From: Xiphydria camelus
Taxonomy: Eukaryota > Arthropoda > Insecta > Hymenoptera > Xiphydriidae
NCBI GenBank assembly: GCA_963678675.1
Contig: OY783194.1
Span: forward strand, 25,398,278 to 25,462,277
Direction: 5' to 3'
Length of the DNA stretch: 64,000 nucleotides
Notes under the pieces: generated by a model
Database searches by the model: none
Told to the model about the DNA's origin: nothing
Seen by the model: the letters and a program-made list of their open reading frames with translations, nothing else
Made by a program: the position numbers and the translations under genes
Part shown: positions 47,146 through 58,739 of the stretch, piece after piece
How positions within the stretch are numbered: position 1 is the stretch's first letter
Layout of the letters: the number at the start of each line of letters is the position of its first letter

Positions 47146-47402
47146 ATCGTCGTTGAAGATGCAATAGCTCGTAACCCAGAGTTTTTGCCAAAACGAGATT
47201 TGGACGTCATAAGACTTGCGGTGTATTTGCTTACGTATATGAAAAATCTCAGTATTATAATAAATTTGGTATTTTAAAAATAATAAGCGCCTCGTATCCC
47301 ACACACATAAATGCAATACCACCTATAAGCCACGAATTTATTTCACTGCTGTGGGTTAAGAACCCTGTGTGGGTTACAAGTTATTGCATCTTCAACGATG
47401 GT
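47146..47402. repeat. MITE forming the 3' flank of tetraspanin 2
   Basis: CGTTGAAGATGCAATAGCTC at the left is mirrored by TTATTGCATCTTCAACGATG at the right, with inner GTAACCCA/TGGGTTAC. It starts 6 nt after the stop codon (47137-47139), so the 3' UTR is almost entirely transposon sequence. Confidence 0.8.
47259..47264 (+). promoter_or_regulatory. candidate polyadenylation signal AATAAA for tetraspanin 2
   Basis: First AATAAA downstream of the tetraspanin-2 stop, about 120 nt away, located inside the loop of the MITE at 47146-47402. A second AATAAA is at 47521-47526. Confidence 0.5.
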
Positions 47403-48288
47403 ACATATGTGAAGTGAGGATACGTGAAGTGTCAATGACTTTTATACACGGCATTACATTATAATTTCTTATTATACGGTACTTTATAATTTGTTTATCG
47501 AAACGGCGTTGTAATACAAAAATAAAAGAAGCGCAGCTGGGAGAAATAATTACATCAGTAGCACAATGTATTTTCTTGGTCTTCGTATCATACTCGATCG
47601 ATAGTACAAATGTCAGAATAACGAAAAAGTCGTCTTTTTAAAGACGTCTTCGAGAGAGTATTGGTGAAATGTGTCAAAGACGTACTTTCCGTGGACGCAA
47701 CGCATTATCTTTAAATGGTCTAAAATGTCAGAAATATGACATAAACGATTTCGTCTTCGTGCTATCTGAGTAATAAATGAATCGATGAATGCTTATATTA
47801 ATAAGTTTAAAATATTTATATCAGTTACGGTGCGCGTGTCTCGCGCGCTTTATTGAGCCGAGCCCCCTCCATCCGGGATTTGCCAATCAGCTGTTCGAGT
47901 ATAAAATTGCGTTGCTCGAACTCCAATTGTCACGTAGCTGACGTAACGAGGAGTTTTTCTACAAACGGTACCCCCCCCCCCCCTTATACTCGTAATCGTG
48001 GATAAGCTTCCCTTGAGCTTTAGCTCAATGAATTTTCTCATAATCGGTAATGCAATATAAGAGATTTGAAATTGCCGCCGGTCCTGTGCAAATTCTACAA
48101 CGGCGCCTTCTCTCTGCGTAAATAAAGATAGATACAAACATTCCGATCTTCTGCAATCGTACCTAACCCCTGATTGAGCTTGAAAGAAGTTTTTGCTTGA
48201 ATTTTTCTCCGGTTTTCTCCTCTTCGAAATTCTTCGATGAATTGATGTATTTCTTTATCTGAATTGGAGAGCAAGAAGTGTTATCAAT
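47403..48288. other. intergenic region and probable mRpS6 promoter; C13 run at 47,971-47,983
   Basis: No coding exon. The last 100 bases before the mRpS6 start are pyrimidine-rich (TTTTTCTCCGGTTTTCTCCT), reminiscent of promoters and 5' leaders of translation-machinery genes. Short upstream ATG-stop pairs occur at 48237 and 48245, if transcription starts upstream of them. Confidence 0.4.
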
Positions 48289-49132
48289 ATGCCGTCTTAC
48301 GAAATGCCGCTATTGCTCCGTCTCATGTCGAAGGTATTTATTTTAGTTTACTATGCTGGAGTCTAGGTTAGGGTGAATTTTGTAAACGTTTATTAGTAAT
48401 TATACAAATTTAACGCTGATCCTTGTAAATAACATTTGCACTGTTTGCGATCATTAAGATTTTCTTTATAAACATGCTCCTGTTTATCGCAATTCCATGT
48501 CTATCGCTCGTTGCAGCCCGAAATGTCATCTACTCTAAAAAGAACTGCCCAAACAATTTTCAAAAACGGTGGATTCATCAGGAAGATAGAAAACCTGGGT
48601 AAGCAGGTAATGCCGTACAAAGCAAGCGCACATGGTTCCGTGTTTCGAGAAGCAAAGTAAGTTTATCTCTGAGCGATGTTAAAAATTAGAGCTTTTTGAT
48701 ATAATATGATTAAACAATGTACGAAGAAGAATTCATCATCCGCATATTTACTAATAAGAGCCTGTTTGTCGATGCTGATTAATCGTTTGATCCGTAGCTA
48801 TTTTATCTTTTACTTTGACGCTCCGCCACAAAAACTCTCCGATTTGGTTGAAGAGTATGGTCGCGACGTAGACATCATTAAAAACAAAATCTACAAGACT
48901 AATGAAGTAATTAATGTACCTTGCACTTTGGAGGATGAGATGAAACCACCGCCGTACAGGTTCGATATGGTTTTTATTCGTTACGGTTTTGAATATAGTT
49001 TTCTGTTTTAATCCCATGCTCTACTTTTTTAGACCCGATGTACAACATATGATTGAACTTGGAAAGAAGCAACAGAAGAAACGTAAATTCGACTATAATT
49101 CTGGTCTCAACTTCTATCCTTTCCAGAAATAG
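48289..49132 (+). CDS. mRpS6: mitochondrial ribosomal protein S6 (bS6m), 148 aa, four exons
   Basis: Small-subunit protein of the mitochondrial ribosome, nuclear-encoded and imported. Exons 48289-48333, 48517-48656, 48798-48959 and 49033-49132 join with phases 0, 2 and 2 into one 148-residue protein. The N-terminus MPSYEMPLLLRLMSKPEM matches the bS6 fold's first strand; the RTAQTIFKNGGFIRKIENLG and MPYKASAHGSVFREA segments follow the family pattern, as does YFIFYFDAPPQKLSDLVEEY leading into VDIIKNKIYK. The basic C-terminal tail (GKKQQKKRKFDYNSGLNFYP) is typical of metazoan mitochondrial S6. Length is in the usual range. The gene lies 1.1 kb downstream of tetraspanin 2 and converges on Chd64. 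The start chosen is the first ATG opening this frame, with an in-frame stop context upstream in AT-rich DNA. Confidence 0.93.
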
Positions 49133-49542
49133 ATTGGTTTCGAACAATTTAGATTGTATAGCTGTAATTTGTTCTTTATTTATAAACGCTGTAGTAGATT
49201 ATATTTCCATTTTAATCACATGTGCTTATTCGTTATTCCTCGAATCCCAAGATGTCGCTCGTATTTAGGCGATTTCTGTGTATTTTCCGTAGGTGTTATC
49301 CATGTAAATGTAATAGCCGCTTTGCCCGATCTAGGCTTCACAGCCCCTATTTATTTAATTTTAGGGGAAATTGAGAAAATTGTAGGACAAAACAAGGGGC
49401 CACTTTAATTAAGAGAGATATTCCAGAAATTGTAAACATGTAGCGGTTTAAAGAAAAATAATTTTTAAGGTATATAATGAAACAACAATATTTATTAAGT
49501 GAGTGAAAGATGTTTTTGTAATTTAAAAACTTACATCTCTTA
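49133..49542. other. mRpS6 3' flank, AT-rich
   Basis: Stop-rich sequence after the mRpS6 stop; no clear canonical AATAAA before the downstream transposon. Nothing else seen. Confidence 0.4.
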
Positions 49543-49923
49543 CCCACACGGCATGAAATATTTTTGGAACACACACACACACACACATTTCAGGTTTAAA
49601 TATTTCGCAAATATTTCAAAAATGTTTTGAAATATTTCAGTGTAATTTTCATGAAATATTTCCCTAAACCTTTCAGAAACATTTCACGGAATATTTAATT
49701 GAAAAGTTTCGAAATATTTTAGGAATATTTCTGCAACGCATATTAACGTTATTTTGGGAATTCAAAACATGCAAATTTGAAACTCGAGATATCTTAAAAC
49801 GTATAAAGGCTTAAAGGTATGGGATACATTTCGTATAATTATGTTAACTACACATCATACAAATTTTACATTTTCAATGACGCGAATGCGCAGGAGATGA
49901 GGACTCTAGGACACTGGCCAATC

Positions 49924-49980
49924 AACTAAAAGTGCAGCAGCAAGTAGTGGAGCCAGTACTCGGATGGGTGACCGCATAGG
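49924..49980 (+). pseudogene. 5S rRNA-like 3' fragment
   Basis: CCAGTACTCGGATGGGTGAC followed by CGC closely resembles the conserved 3' portion of animal 5S rRNA (consensus GTACTTGGATGGGTGACCGC). The preceding CTAAAAGTGCAGCAGCAAG resembles the internal promoter portion. The 5' half and the terminal stem are missing, so it is a relic or part of a 5S-derived SINE. Confidence 0.55.
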
Positions 49981-50157
49981 ATAAAGAGAGATATATGGAG
50001 GAAACTATTGCATTTCCAATGTTAGTCTGCTGATGTCTAATCATTCTAAAACGATGTAGCCGAATAGTAATTAATGAATTAATAACTGACAAATTTTATA
50101 GGTATAGGTACACTAAAGGTTACTTGATGTGAAGTAAAATTATTAGAAATTTCAATA

Positions 50158-50230
50158 GCACTGGGTAGCTCCGTGGTCGAGGCTTCGGTCTCCTATGTAG
50201 AGAACTCACACAGGTCCGAACTCCCCAGAT
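50158..50230 (+). pseudogene. tRNA-like sequence, probably a SINE head
   Basis: TAGCTCCGTGG fits an A box, and GGTCCGAACTCC is close to a B box at the expected spacing. A 5-bp acceptor-like stem (CTGGG/CCCAG) encloses them, and a CTCCTATGTAGAG anticodon-like arm with a 7-nt loop is present. The D and T stems are imperfect, so this is a tRNA-derived repeat rather than a functional tRNA. Confidence 0.45.
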
Positions 50231-50456
50231 AATAATGATGTACATCCGCTTTTTCTTTTTTTAAAAATATACTTAAGCAAAGTATTACTTTTTAAAAACT
50301 ATATTCAGTTATTAAACGTTTCTATCATCATTTTATATACGTATGTAGTATAAGTGCTCTTCAAAAAGGATATCGGATTCTGAAATATTTCGCAATATTC
50401 CGTAAAATATTTCTGCAATGTTCCTACCGTTCCTACAATATTTCATGCTGTGTGGG

Positions 50457-51802
50457 TACGTTATTAATTTAAATCTGAATATCACAATCTGATTTAAGGA
50501 AAAGAGATCATTTGTCGAATCTCGAGTATCTAATGAGAAATATTAATTTAACTAGGTTATTATATTTTAAACGAAATATTGATGCGAATAAATAAAGTAG
50601 GTAAATTACATTTATAAAAAAAATGGACCATTTTAATCCATTTCACGTAATTTGAAACGAGTACAAGACAAATTCAACTGAGAAATTAAAAAATAAGCGG
50701 TTTTAACGAAAAAATATCGAATTATAGGGGAAAAAGAGGAATCATGAATTTTATAGGGTGAAAAGGGGGAAACTTAAAAAAGTAGGGGAATAGAGGACAC
50801 TATGAAACCTGCCATCCTGACAAACGTAATCGTCATGTTTTGCCGTATTTATTAATTCATACTTTCAATACATTATGCATGTTATTATTTCTTTTATAAC
50901 CACCAAATCTGTTTGTACAAAATACTTAACGTAATCGTATCTATATATATATTTATATATATCATTTATTATCATCATCATATAATAATATAAGTATCTC
51001 ACGTATAACATGACAATTTCGTAGAACGTTTGGTCACTTTCGCGTGCTTAAATATAAACATTCTCGACCCGACTGTCTTGTCTCTGAATTTGAGCACCAA
51101 TTCGCGGTACGCGGTACGGTTGGTTAATTTTCAAACGACTCTAAAAAGCGATAAATCATATTCGTGAAAATAACGCATGGCAATCCGGTAGAAGGTGCCA
51201 GTCACATCTGCTGTATTCTTTTTGTGCAACCAACTGAGAAATTCGCGGAGCTCGACAGCAATATGTAGGTATGTAATATCTATAACTATCGGGATTATCT
51301 TTTATCGCAGTACGCAACAATCCACCATGCGTTGTTCGATCGTGCGATCGTAAAATATCTTCAGTTCGACCTGAAATGATCGACGTCGTTTCCTACGGCT
51401 CGCCGTATCGAAAGATCGTATAATTTTCCGTTTACGTGATTTGCTTCTTCCGCGGATACACATTTTTTTTTGCACGTTTTTACGGTAATAAGCTTCTTAA
51501 CCCGGACAGTATTCGTTGCTCTTTCCTTTTTCTCTCCAAATTCACGGAGATAAGATTTACCGAATTGTGCGAAACGTACCTAATTCAAAAAAGCTCGTAC
51601 CTTCCTTCCAAAACTGACACTATCCACGCACGAAGTTCCTAATCCGAAACGGGTCCCCTCATCGGCCGCTCTTTATAACAATAATGAAATATAATTTTCG
51701 CAAGAATATCGTAAAGTATAGAGACTGTCTATAATTACAATACTTATGAAATAAAGTAAGATGACGGAGTTTTTGATTTGAGAAACGAAATGAGACGGAA
51801 GT
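50457..51802. other. intergenic between mRpS6 and Chd64, no gene seen
   Basis: AT-rich with a TA-repeat patch near 50,940-51,000 and a moderately CpG-rich block near 51,240-51,420. It includes the Chd64 3' UTR at its right end; the poly(A) site was not resolved. Confidence 0.45.
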
Positions 51803-52989
51803 TTACATATGTCGAGTGTTCCCGAAATTAATGCCGCTCTGGTTCGCCCCTTTGTTGCTACCATATTGCAGACTAATGACGCCCTGTCCGGCCCTCATCT
51901 GTTCCTCCGTGAAATTGCGCACATTCTTGTCCGCCTCCTTTGGTCCGATACTGGGCTTACCGTAGTTACCCGCCTGTAAGCGAGAAATATTTTTCATGGG
52001 ATTAACTTATCGCGTTACGATTTCGTATCTCGACGCCGCACGAAGTTACTTCAGAAGATCATCGTTAACGGACGTGACAGAGTAGGGTGAAACGAAACGC
52101 TGAGTTCGCTCTATAGATTGTTATACTAGGTAATAGTTTTCCCTGTTGGAAGGATCTCATAGATTCCCATAGACAAATTCTACGGGAATCTGATGTGCTT
52201 TTGACACAGCAATTCCAAATATCCACTAGAAAAATTTGACAAGGACGAATAGGAATTCATTGGATTCTGTGTGTATCTGAGATGATTGATAGGGAATTAA
52301 CGAATTTTATATATATCCGTAAAAACAAATAAAATTCCATAAAAATACACCTCATTTAAACCTGTGTGACTACTATAATAGAATTACAAGATTTTTACAA
52401 GTTCTCCACGAGAGACTATGATATTTTTTCAACAGAGCCTAAGGGCCTCGAGCTTTTCTTTCGTTTCAGCCCATTTGCAAGGCACGCGTGACGATTCGCG
52501 GTCGGCGCGTCATATGTAGTCTTGAACATACCTTTCGGCCGAGCGATTGTAAGCAGATAACGACGGAATTGAGATTTTGCCTCTCCCAGAGATCAACGGT
52601 CTGGAAGGTCTCCTGAGCGGGGACGCCCAGCGCCTTGGCGCTCTCCAGGAACGCGTTTATGTTCTCCATACACTTGAACGCCAGCGTCGTCTTGTTGATC
52701 TTCTTGACGGATCCCTCCTTGATGTCATTCACCAGTCTGAGTGACACAGTATGACGCGAGCGATAAATGTGACCGTAATAAATACGCGGAAATGCGGGAT
52801 TTTAGAAGTAAGTAGATCGCCTGGCGTGCATGTAGAATTTCGTATGACATACCTGCAAAGGAGGGTACCGTCCTTCAGGGTTTCGAAGAAATTGTCCATA
52901 TCTCCACTGGTATTTATATTTTCCCCGGTGATGGTTTTGATCCATTCTAAGCACTCCTGAGCCAGCTCCTCGCTGTATTTGCTGTTGAT
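51803..52989 (-). CDS. Chd64: Chd64, calponin-homology / transgelin-like protein (3' three exons)
   Basis: Actin-binding calponin/transgelin family. In insects Chd64 is also reported as a component of juvenile-hormone-response-element complexes. Visible exons on -: 52989-52853, 52736-52532 and 51973-51803, joined in phases 2 and 0, giving about 170 residues to the stop. The calponin-homology domain starts at KYSEELAQECLEWIK, with NFFETLKDGTLLCRLVND, AFKCMENINAFLESAK and FQTVDLWERQNLNSVV. A single C-terminal calponin-type repeat VISLQYGSNKGANQSG is followed by INFGNTRHM. The first visible exon begins after a TTTCAG acceptor in phase 0, so a short N-terminal exon must lie upstream on -. I could not find it to 64,000, implying a first intron of more than about 11 kb or an exon I missed. 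Identity rests on recalled family motifs. Confidence 0.9.
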
Positions 52990-54014
52990 CTGAAATAAAT
53001 AAAAAGACAAAAGCGATAAGTTTAAAAATACTTTTTAAGTGCCCTGGTGAAAATATAGGATAAAATTCAAAGGAATATGACAAAATCTATAAAAGTTTTG
53101 ATGATAAATTTTGAAAAATTCTAGCAGTTTCTGGCAATTATCACAGACACAGTTTTTAAGAAAATATAACCAATTTTATGGGAAATTAATTAGAAATTAT
53201 AGAATACTTTTAAACGCTTTCAACCATTCTTAATATAATTTATTAACATTTTTAAGAAATTCGTTTCATGAAATAATGCAAATTATGTCAAATATTGACA
53301 GATTATCCAATTGATATTATCAAAATGTGACAGATCTTCAATACGTATGATAATTTCTGTCAACATTCTTACACTACATCTTCACCAGGGGGTTGCTGTG
53401 CAATATTATTTATAACAGTTTATTTCGAAAAATATTTTTTTCAAGGGGGGGGGACACGAGGAAATAACGAGAATATTAATCATCTCTCTTCCAGCGCACT
53501 ATGACGTAAACTCACCCAAGTTTTTCGACTCTTGTGAAAAGCCATTCCGTCTATCGTGCGATCTAACCGCAGCGCGCAATTAAAACGAAATGTGGTATCG
53601 CGGGGTGAACCTGTGCACCATATGTGGAACTTACGTGGATCGTGCATAAAAGTTAATCGTGCAGATCCAGGTAAGACGATATCATTTTATCGCTGATAAC
53701 AATCGTACTCAGTAGGTTTTCTTGTCGCCTTTTACTGAGATATAATATAATCTTTCTTTCGATTGAATTCGTGAAAATGAACGATACCTAAAGGAATCGT
53801 ATAGTGGCGCGAATTTTCACCGGTTGCTTTTGCTTTAAAAGTGTTCTGAATAGAAAGAAATATACAGTACTGTATACATAGTTCGAGCTCTTGTGAGTTT
53901 TCAAATTTGAAAAAGAAAGTTCGCGGGAGTCGGAATTTATTTTGTTCTTCGTTGTTTATTTACGATAAGGCAATGGATGACGTACGATCGGCCAAATAAC
54001 TCTGAGAGAAATTA
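52990..54014. other. probably Chd64 first intron; no exon seen
   Basis: AT-rich, with a G9 run near 53445-53453. I looked on - for a short exon encoding a calponin N-terminus with a donor in phase 0 and saw none. Confidence 0.45.
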
Positions 54015-54345
54015 CAGTCGAACCTTGATTGTTCGAATCGTCGATTATCCGAATGCTTCTGTATCGTATCCGAAGTTAGAATTTTTTTAAATTGTGTTAC
54101 TTTTGTTATATACAAGAACGATGCCTTTTTGTAAAACATCTAGCATGGCCGATTCTCTAGAAATAGGGTTATACTATGATTTTTTTCGAGATGTCGAAAA
54201 ATGAAATAAAGCGTTTTATTATAATATAAAATTCATGCTCTCAGTTGTTGAGTCCCAGACTGCAAAATACTCGTTCGATTATCCGAACTTTTGATTATCC
54301 GAATGTAGTCCGGTCTCAATTAGTTCGGATATCGAGGTTCGACTG
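54015..54345. mobile_element. 331-bp pogo/Tigger-type MITE
   Basis: Terminal repeats CAGTCGAACCTTGATTGTTC and GATATCGAGGTTCGACTG, flanked by TA, with subterminal GATTATCCGAA repeats. This matches the characteristic CAGT-AACCTCGATTATCCGA pattern of pogo/Tigger elements (Tc1/mariner superfamily, TA target). No transposase remains. Confidence 0.85.
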
Positions 54346-55792
54346 TACAAATAAAATCAATACCGCATTGCCGACCGCAATTCATAGATAAGGCTTCGTC
54401 ACGATTCGATATCGTGACTCATTCGCTGATATCCTATTTATGACAGAAGAACGTACGTGAGATATTTTTATTCGATGCTGTCATGTGTGTGTCGCATGTA
54501 CATAAAAACTGGCCGCACGTGATCCGTGCTCAAAGATTTGTGTACCTGTGCTTAGAATACTTCCAGCTTTGCTTTTTAAAATCGTATCAAATCCGAATAA
54601 AGAATTTATCTATATTGATGAAAAAATTGCAAATGGTACTCTTTAAGATTTCCGTAAAGATCGACATTTTTGGAATCAAACTTTCAAATACTCTATCCTG
54701 TTTATTTCTTCTAGCTAATTACGGAAATCGTGGATTTATTGAGGAAATCTCAAAGGAATATATCGAGATATCGATGATTTTCCGAGGAAAAATAATTTCT
54801 CGCGTACGAAATCGCCGATATTTTATTTTTTCTTGAGATATCGGCCCAGTAACCGCGCTTTTCGTAATCAACGCGAAAAAATATATAATACAGAATAATT
54901 GAGCGACCGATTCTGGAAGTTTAGATTTTTACCCAAATATTTTGTCCACTCTGTCTTACGTATTTTTTCACGCTGATTACGAAAAGAACAGCCGACGGGT
55001 CGATATATTTATGTCAAAGAAAATCTAAGATATGAATGATTTTCTAGGAAAGTCGAGCTCGATTCATTCTATCTCTTCTTATTTCATTAGCTCGATTCAC
55101 AGTTACAATCGGAGATAAGCTATCTCTGATGTAATATCCGGAAATAATCGCAGAATTATAAACGCGTACGTAATTTCCGGTACTAATTAGACATATACCC
55201 TCATTTACGGTTAACTGAACTGGAAATGAAATCCGAAACTTCGTGCGCTCTCCGTGAACAGTCTCAAGTAACGTTTGATGGTAATTTAATTAATGCCAAT
55301 TATACCACTGCCGATTCAATTGAATTACTTCCTTCATCTACGTCTATAAATAAATAACGAGTCATCGCAATTTTCCCGCGCGCGTGGAGATGCCGCAATT
55401 ATTACACGTAATAATTTCACCTATCCACTGCATGATGCTGCACATCGGGCAACGCATCCCGCGGACCCTGTAACCCGTGCGCGGTCGGAGTCATCGACCA
55501 GAGTATCGCCGAACACCGGTGCGCTGTTCCTCCTCGGCGTCGAATGGACCACGATAATTTCATACCAGAGAGAAGATATATGTGTTGCGCGTGAAATAAA
55601 AATCTGGTAGGAGAGTGGAAAAACTTTCAAAACGATTTAACGATCTCCGAGAATCGATGTCATTAACGAGTAACGACGAGGGATCACGATAATTCGACGA
55701 ATCCGATCGTGATTTAGGAGATATCCAGAAAGTGCATCCGCGGTTCGTGCGCATTTGTATACGACTCTAAATCCAGTGTTGCAACAATATGC
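54346..55792. other. no gene seen
   Basis: AT-rich with a mild CpG patch at 55,430-55,560. Open frames at 54,483-54,836 and 55,421-55,754 are not recognisable. Words such as GATATCG and TTTCGTAATCA recur (54,780-54,990), perhaps from a decayed element. Confidence 0.4.
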
Positions 55793-56015
55793 ACAGAAAA
55801 AAAAATCGTAGTATTTAGAAAGTTTGTGATAAATTTCAAAGTGAACCCAGTTTATCGTTACGATAACTACAGTTTTAGTAAAAATTACAGGAACGCTTGC
55901 TACTTCTACAAGTTTTACTGTAATATTTACTAAAGTTGTAGTTATCGTAACGATAAATTGGTCTTGTCCCGAAATTTATCGCATTGTAAATGCTACGATT
56001 TATTTATTTTTTCAT
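55793..56015. repeat. 223-bp palindromic MITE
   Basis: TTTATCGTTACGATAACTAC (about 55852) is mirrored by GTAGTTATCGTAACGATAAA (about 55938). The outer arms AAATCGTAGTATTTA and TAAATGCTACGATTT are also complementary. Confidence 0.85.
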
Positions 56016-56047
56016 CTATGTTATAATGTCTTAGTAGTAATAATGTG

Positions 56048-58180
56048 CACCCTTATGCAAATTAATGAAATGAAAATATTGTTAGTTCATACATTCCTAA
56101 CTTACATGAAATGAAGTTTACCACTTGTCGTTAGTATGCGTTGATTATTACGGAAGCCAGGTGATATGGAATGAATTAAATAAAACACTGTGGTTGAGTG
56201 GAAGTGATAATTTTATTAATCAAACGCGACTAATGTCTTTACTCTTAGGAGAACTCCGAGAGACGGACGCACAAAGAAAGATTTCTAATGCACTTTTGGT
56301 CCTTAGTTCTTTCTCTCTCTCTCTCTAGGTGTATATCGTTTCATATAAACATTTATACGATATTTGTGAGAGCGGACCCTACGCGCTGCTTTCTTAAGAA
56401 TAGTTTCGTCATGACATCATCAGTTCGCCTTACATATCAGATGATTTAATAAATTTACTGAACTGATTTTTGCTAATATACCAATAGTATGACTATCTCC
56501 CACCTTAATTAATATTTCAGTTCTTTCTGGCGTAGAGTCCACAAATTTTTTCCTAATTATCTTCCACTTGTTTATGGTGAAATCAAATTTGAAGAAAATG
56601 TTTTACATCAAATAATTAATATAAGGGTGTATAAATTTCAATGAAAACTTTTATCAAAATTAACGAATCCTTCTAAACACTTATAAAAATTAGTAAAATT
56701 AAAACATTCGTTTGATATGGTTTCATGATGAAAAACCGAAAGATAATTGCAAGAAATTATTATTGGTATTAGCAAAAATGAGCTCAGTAAATTTATTGAA
56801 TAATCTGATGTGTACGGCGAACTGATGATGTCATGACGAAACTATTCTTAAGAAAGCAGCACGTAGGCTCTCCTCTCACAAATATCGTATAAATGTTTAT
56901 ATGAAACGATATACACCTAGAGAGAGAGAGAGAAAGAATTAAGGACCAAGTGTATTAGACGTCTTTCTTTGTGAGTTAGTCTCTCGGAGCTCTCCTAACA
57001 GCCCGTTCACACGATACGGTTTTTTCGTTCACACGATGCGGTTTTTCACCGTTTCAGTAATTTTACCGAACAGCCCGTTCAGACTATACGGTTTTTCACC
57101 GTTTCGGTAAAATTCTACCGAATCGGTCAGCCCCCTGACACTATACCTATCTCGGCTACGGCTCTGGCAAGTGTTTCGCACACGTCGAGTGGACGTGTCA
57201 ACCAATCGCCCGGGCGTCGAAACAGTGCCGCTCGAGCGAATGCAAAGGATACTCAAAAACAATTTTTATTACATTACTTTGCAATGTTATTAGATCGTTT
57301 ATAACGTTTTATAAATTTATTTTCAGATAGAGCTTTTCGTGTAATGCGAAGAACATGGCACCATCGCATACGCAACGATATATCGTCGCTGGCACTTTTC
57401 GCAAGTGCAGAGAACGACGATATATCGTCGTCCGGTACTAAAAGGGTTAAAATCATTGTTTATTGTCGCGCCATCACCCGGCCATGCATGAGCCCTATCA
57501 GTACGAAAACTATCCTGTCTGAACACTTCGATGCATAAACATTGCCACTAGCAACCGATTTGATGATTTTCCCGAATCGGGCCATTCGGTTTTCAGTGAC
57601 AAGACCGAATGTCAGTCGCGACCGAATCGGTGAAATTGCCGTATGCGTTTCGAAGACGTACCGTGTGAACGCGCCCATTTAAATGTATGCGCCACTGCAG
57701 CACACGGTAAAAAACCGATTCGGTGAATTTACCGAAACGGGAAAAAACCGTATCGTGTGAACACGACCCCCGAAAACCGAACGCCAGTCTCGACCGAATC
57801 GGTGAAATTGCCGTATGAGTTTCGAAGACGTACCGTGTGAACACGCCCATTTAAATGTATGCGCCACTGCAGCACACGGTAAAAAAACGGATTCGGTAAA
57901 ATACCGAAACGGGAAAAAACCGTATCGTGTGAACGGGCTGTAAGCTTCACACGTGCCCGATAAATATAACTTCCACTCAACTACAGTGTTTTATTTAATT
58001 CATTTCATATCACCTGGCTTCCATCATAATCAATAATAATTATCAACTCTACGCCAGAAAAAATTGAAATATTAAGGTGAAAGGTGATCATACTAATAAT
58101 AAAGACTAAGTTAATTTCATATACATTAGGACTGTATGAAACAGAAATGTTTTGATTCCATTAATTTATACAAGGGTGTA
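56048..58180. mobile_element. nested fold-back complex interrupted by a TAA-flanked element
   Basis: Outer ends CACCCTTATGCAAATTAATG and ATTAATTTATACAAGGGTG are imperfect complements, followed by GGAAGCCAGGTGATATGGAA (56153) mirrored near 57,998-58,020. Inside, 56243-56490 is mirrored by 56760-56998: the AGGTGTATATCGTTTCATAT block and CTTTCTTAAGAATAGTTTCG appear in both arms. A TAA-duplicating element was inserted at 56999-57940. A CTTTCT(CT)n tract lies at each arm. Confidence 0.65.
56999..57940. mobile_element. 942-bp TAA-flanked element, inverted copy of the 18-kb one
   Basis: Flanked by TAA at 56996-56998 and 57941-57943; ends CAGCCCGTTCACACGATACG and its complement. Gene order inside is the reverse of 18094-19177 (the CGACGATATATCGTCG block is on the left side, the duplicated TTTAAATGTATGCGCCACTG module on the right). 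It is shorter because one subterminal module is reduced. Confidence 0.8.
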
Positions 58181-58739
58181 ATTACGAAATTTTATTCTCT
58201 CAAATATTTACCACGCACATCGCACGTTAATGTCTTCATCCAGCATAATATATTCAGCTGTAAAATCCTCTCACGCCTATAGTACACTTTAGCCTCAATG
58301 CATCGCGCTGTACCGTAACGACCCAAATGAGGAAGCGGCCGGTCAGCATTCAACGCGTCGTCTTTCGCCTCTGCAACGATATGCATGTATTCCGTTACGT
58401 ACGGTGCAGTTCCCGCGGCGGCTAATGGGGCCCTGCAACGTGCCGCGCTAAAGTGCATCGCGTTGCATCGGGAATTCCGTACGTCGCGACGGAAGGGTGA
58501 TTCGAGAATACCTAATAGCACATCGCGCGGCAGCCGGCGAGCGCGTCGAAACGATGCGAAAACGGAACTTCACGATAAACGTCGTACGATTTACCGATAG
58601 GCGAATCGAAGGCTAACTGTAGTTAGAGCGGGATGTGTGCTGCGGATATATTATTTCCTCGGGGCAAGGTACCGAAATATTCCGAGAAACTGTCGGTAGG
58701 CAGTACACCAGATCTGCTAATAATTCTGCTTTCTAACAA
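58181..58739. other. no gene seen; short CpG-rich block
   Basis: Opposing frames at 58,192-58,521 (-) and 58,385-58,600 (+) are unrecognised and overlap each other. Confidence 0.4.

Larger units (their letters stand above)
49543..50456. mobile_element. 914-bp TA-flanked element carrying 5S- and tRNA-like segments
   Basis: Ends CCCACACGGCATGAAATATT and AATATTTCATGCTGTGTGGG are complementary, flanked by TA. The left interior is a run of GAAATATTTC-type palindromic words and an (AC)n tract (about 49,570-49,586). The centre holds two pol-III-like sequences (see next entries), suggesting a SINE inserted into, or captured by, the element. Confidence 0.65.

Noticed and set aside
58192..58521. 109-residue - frame considered as the missing Chd64 first exon
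   Set aside because: It contains a VAEAK string but lacks the expected calponin N-terminal pattern and a phase-0 donor at the right place.
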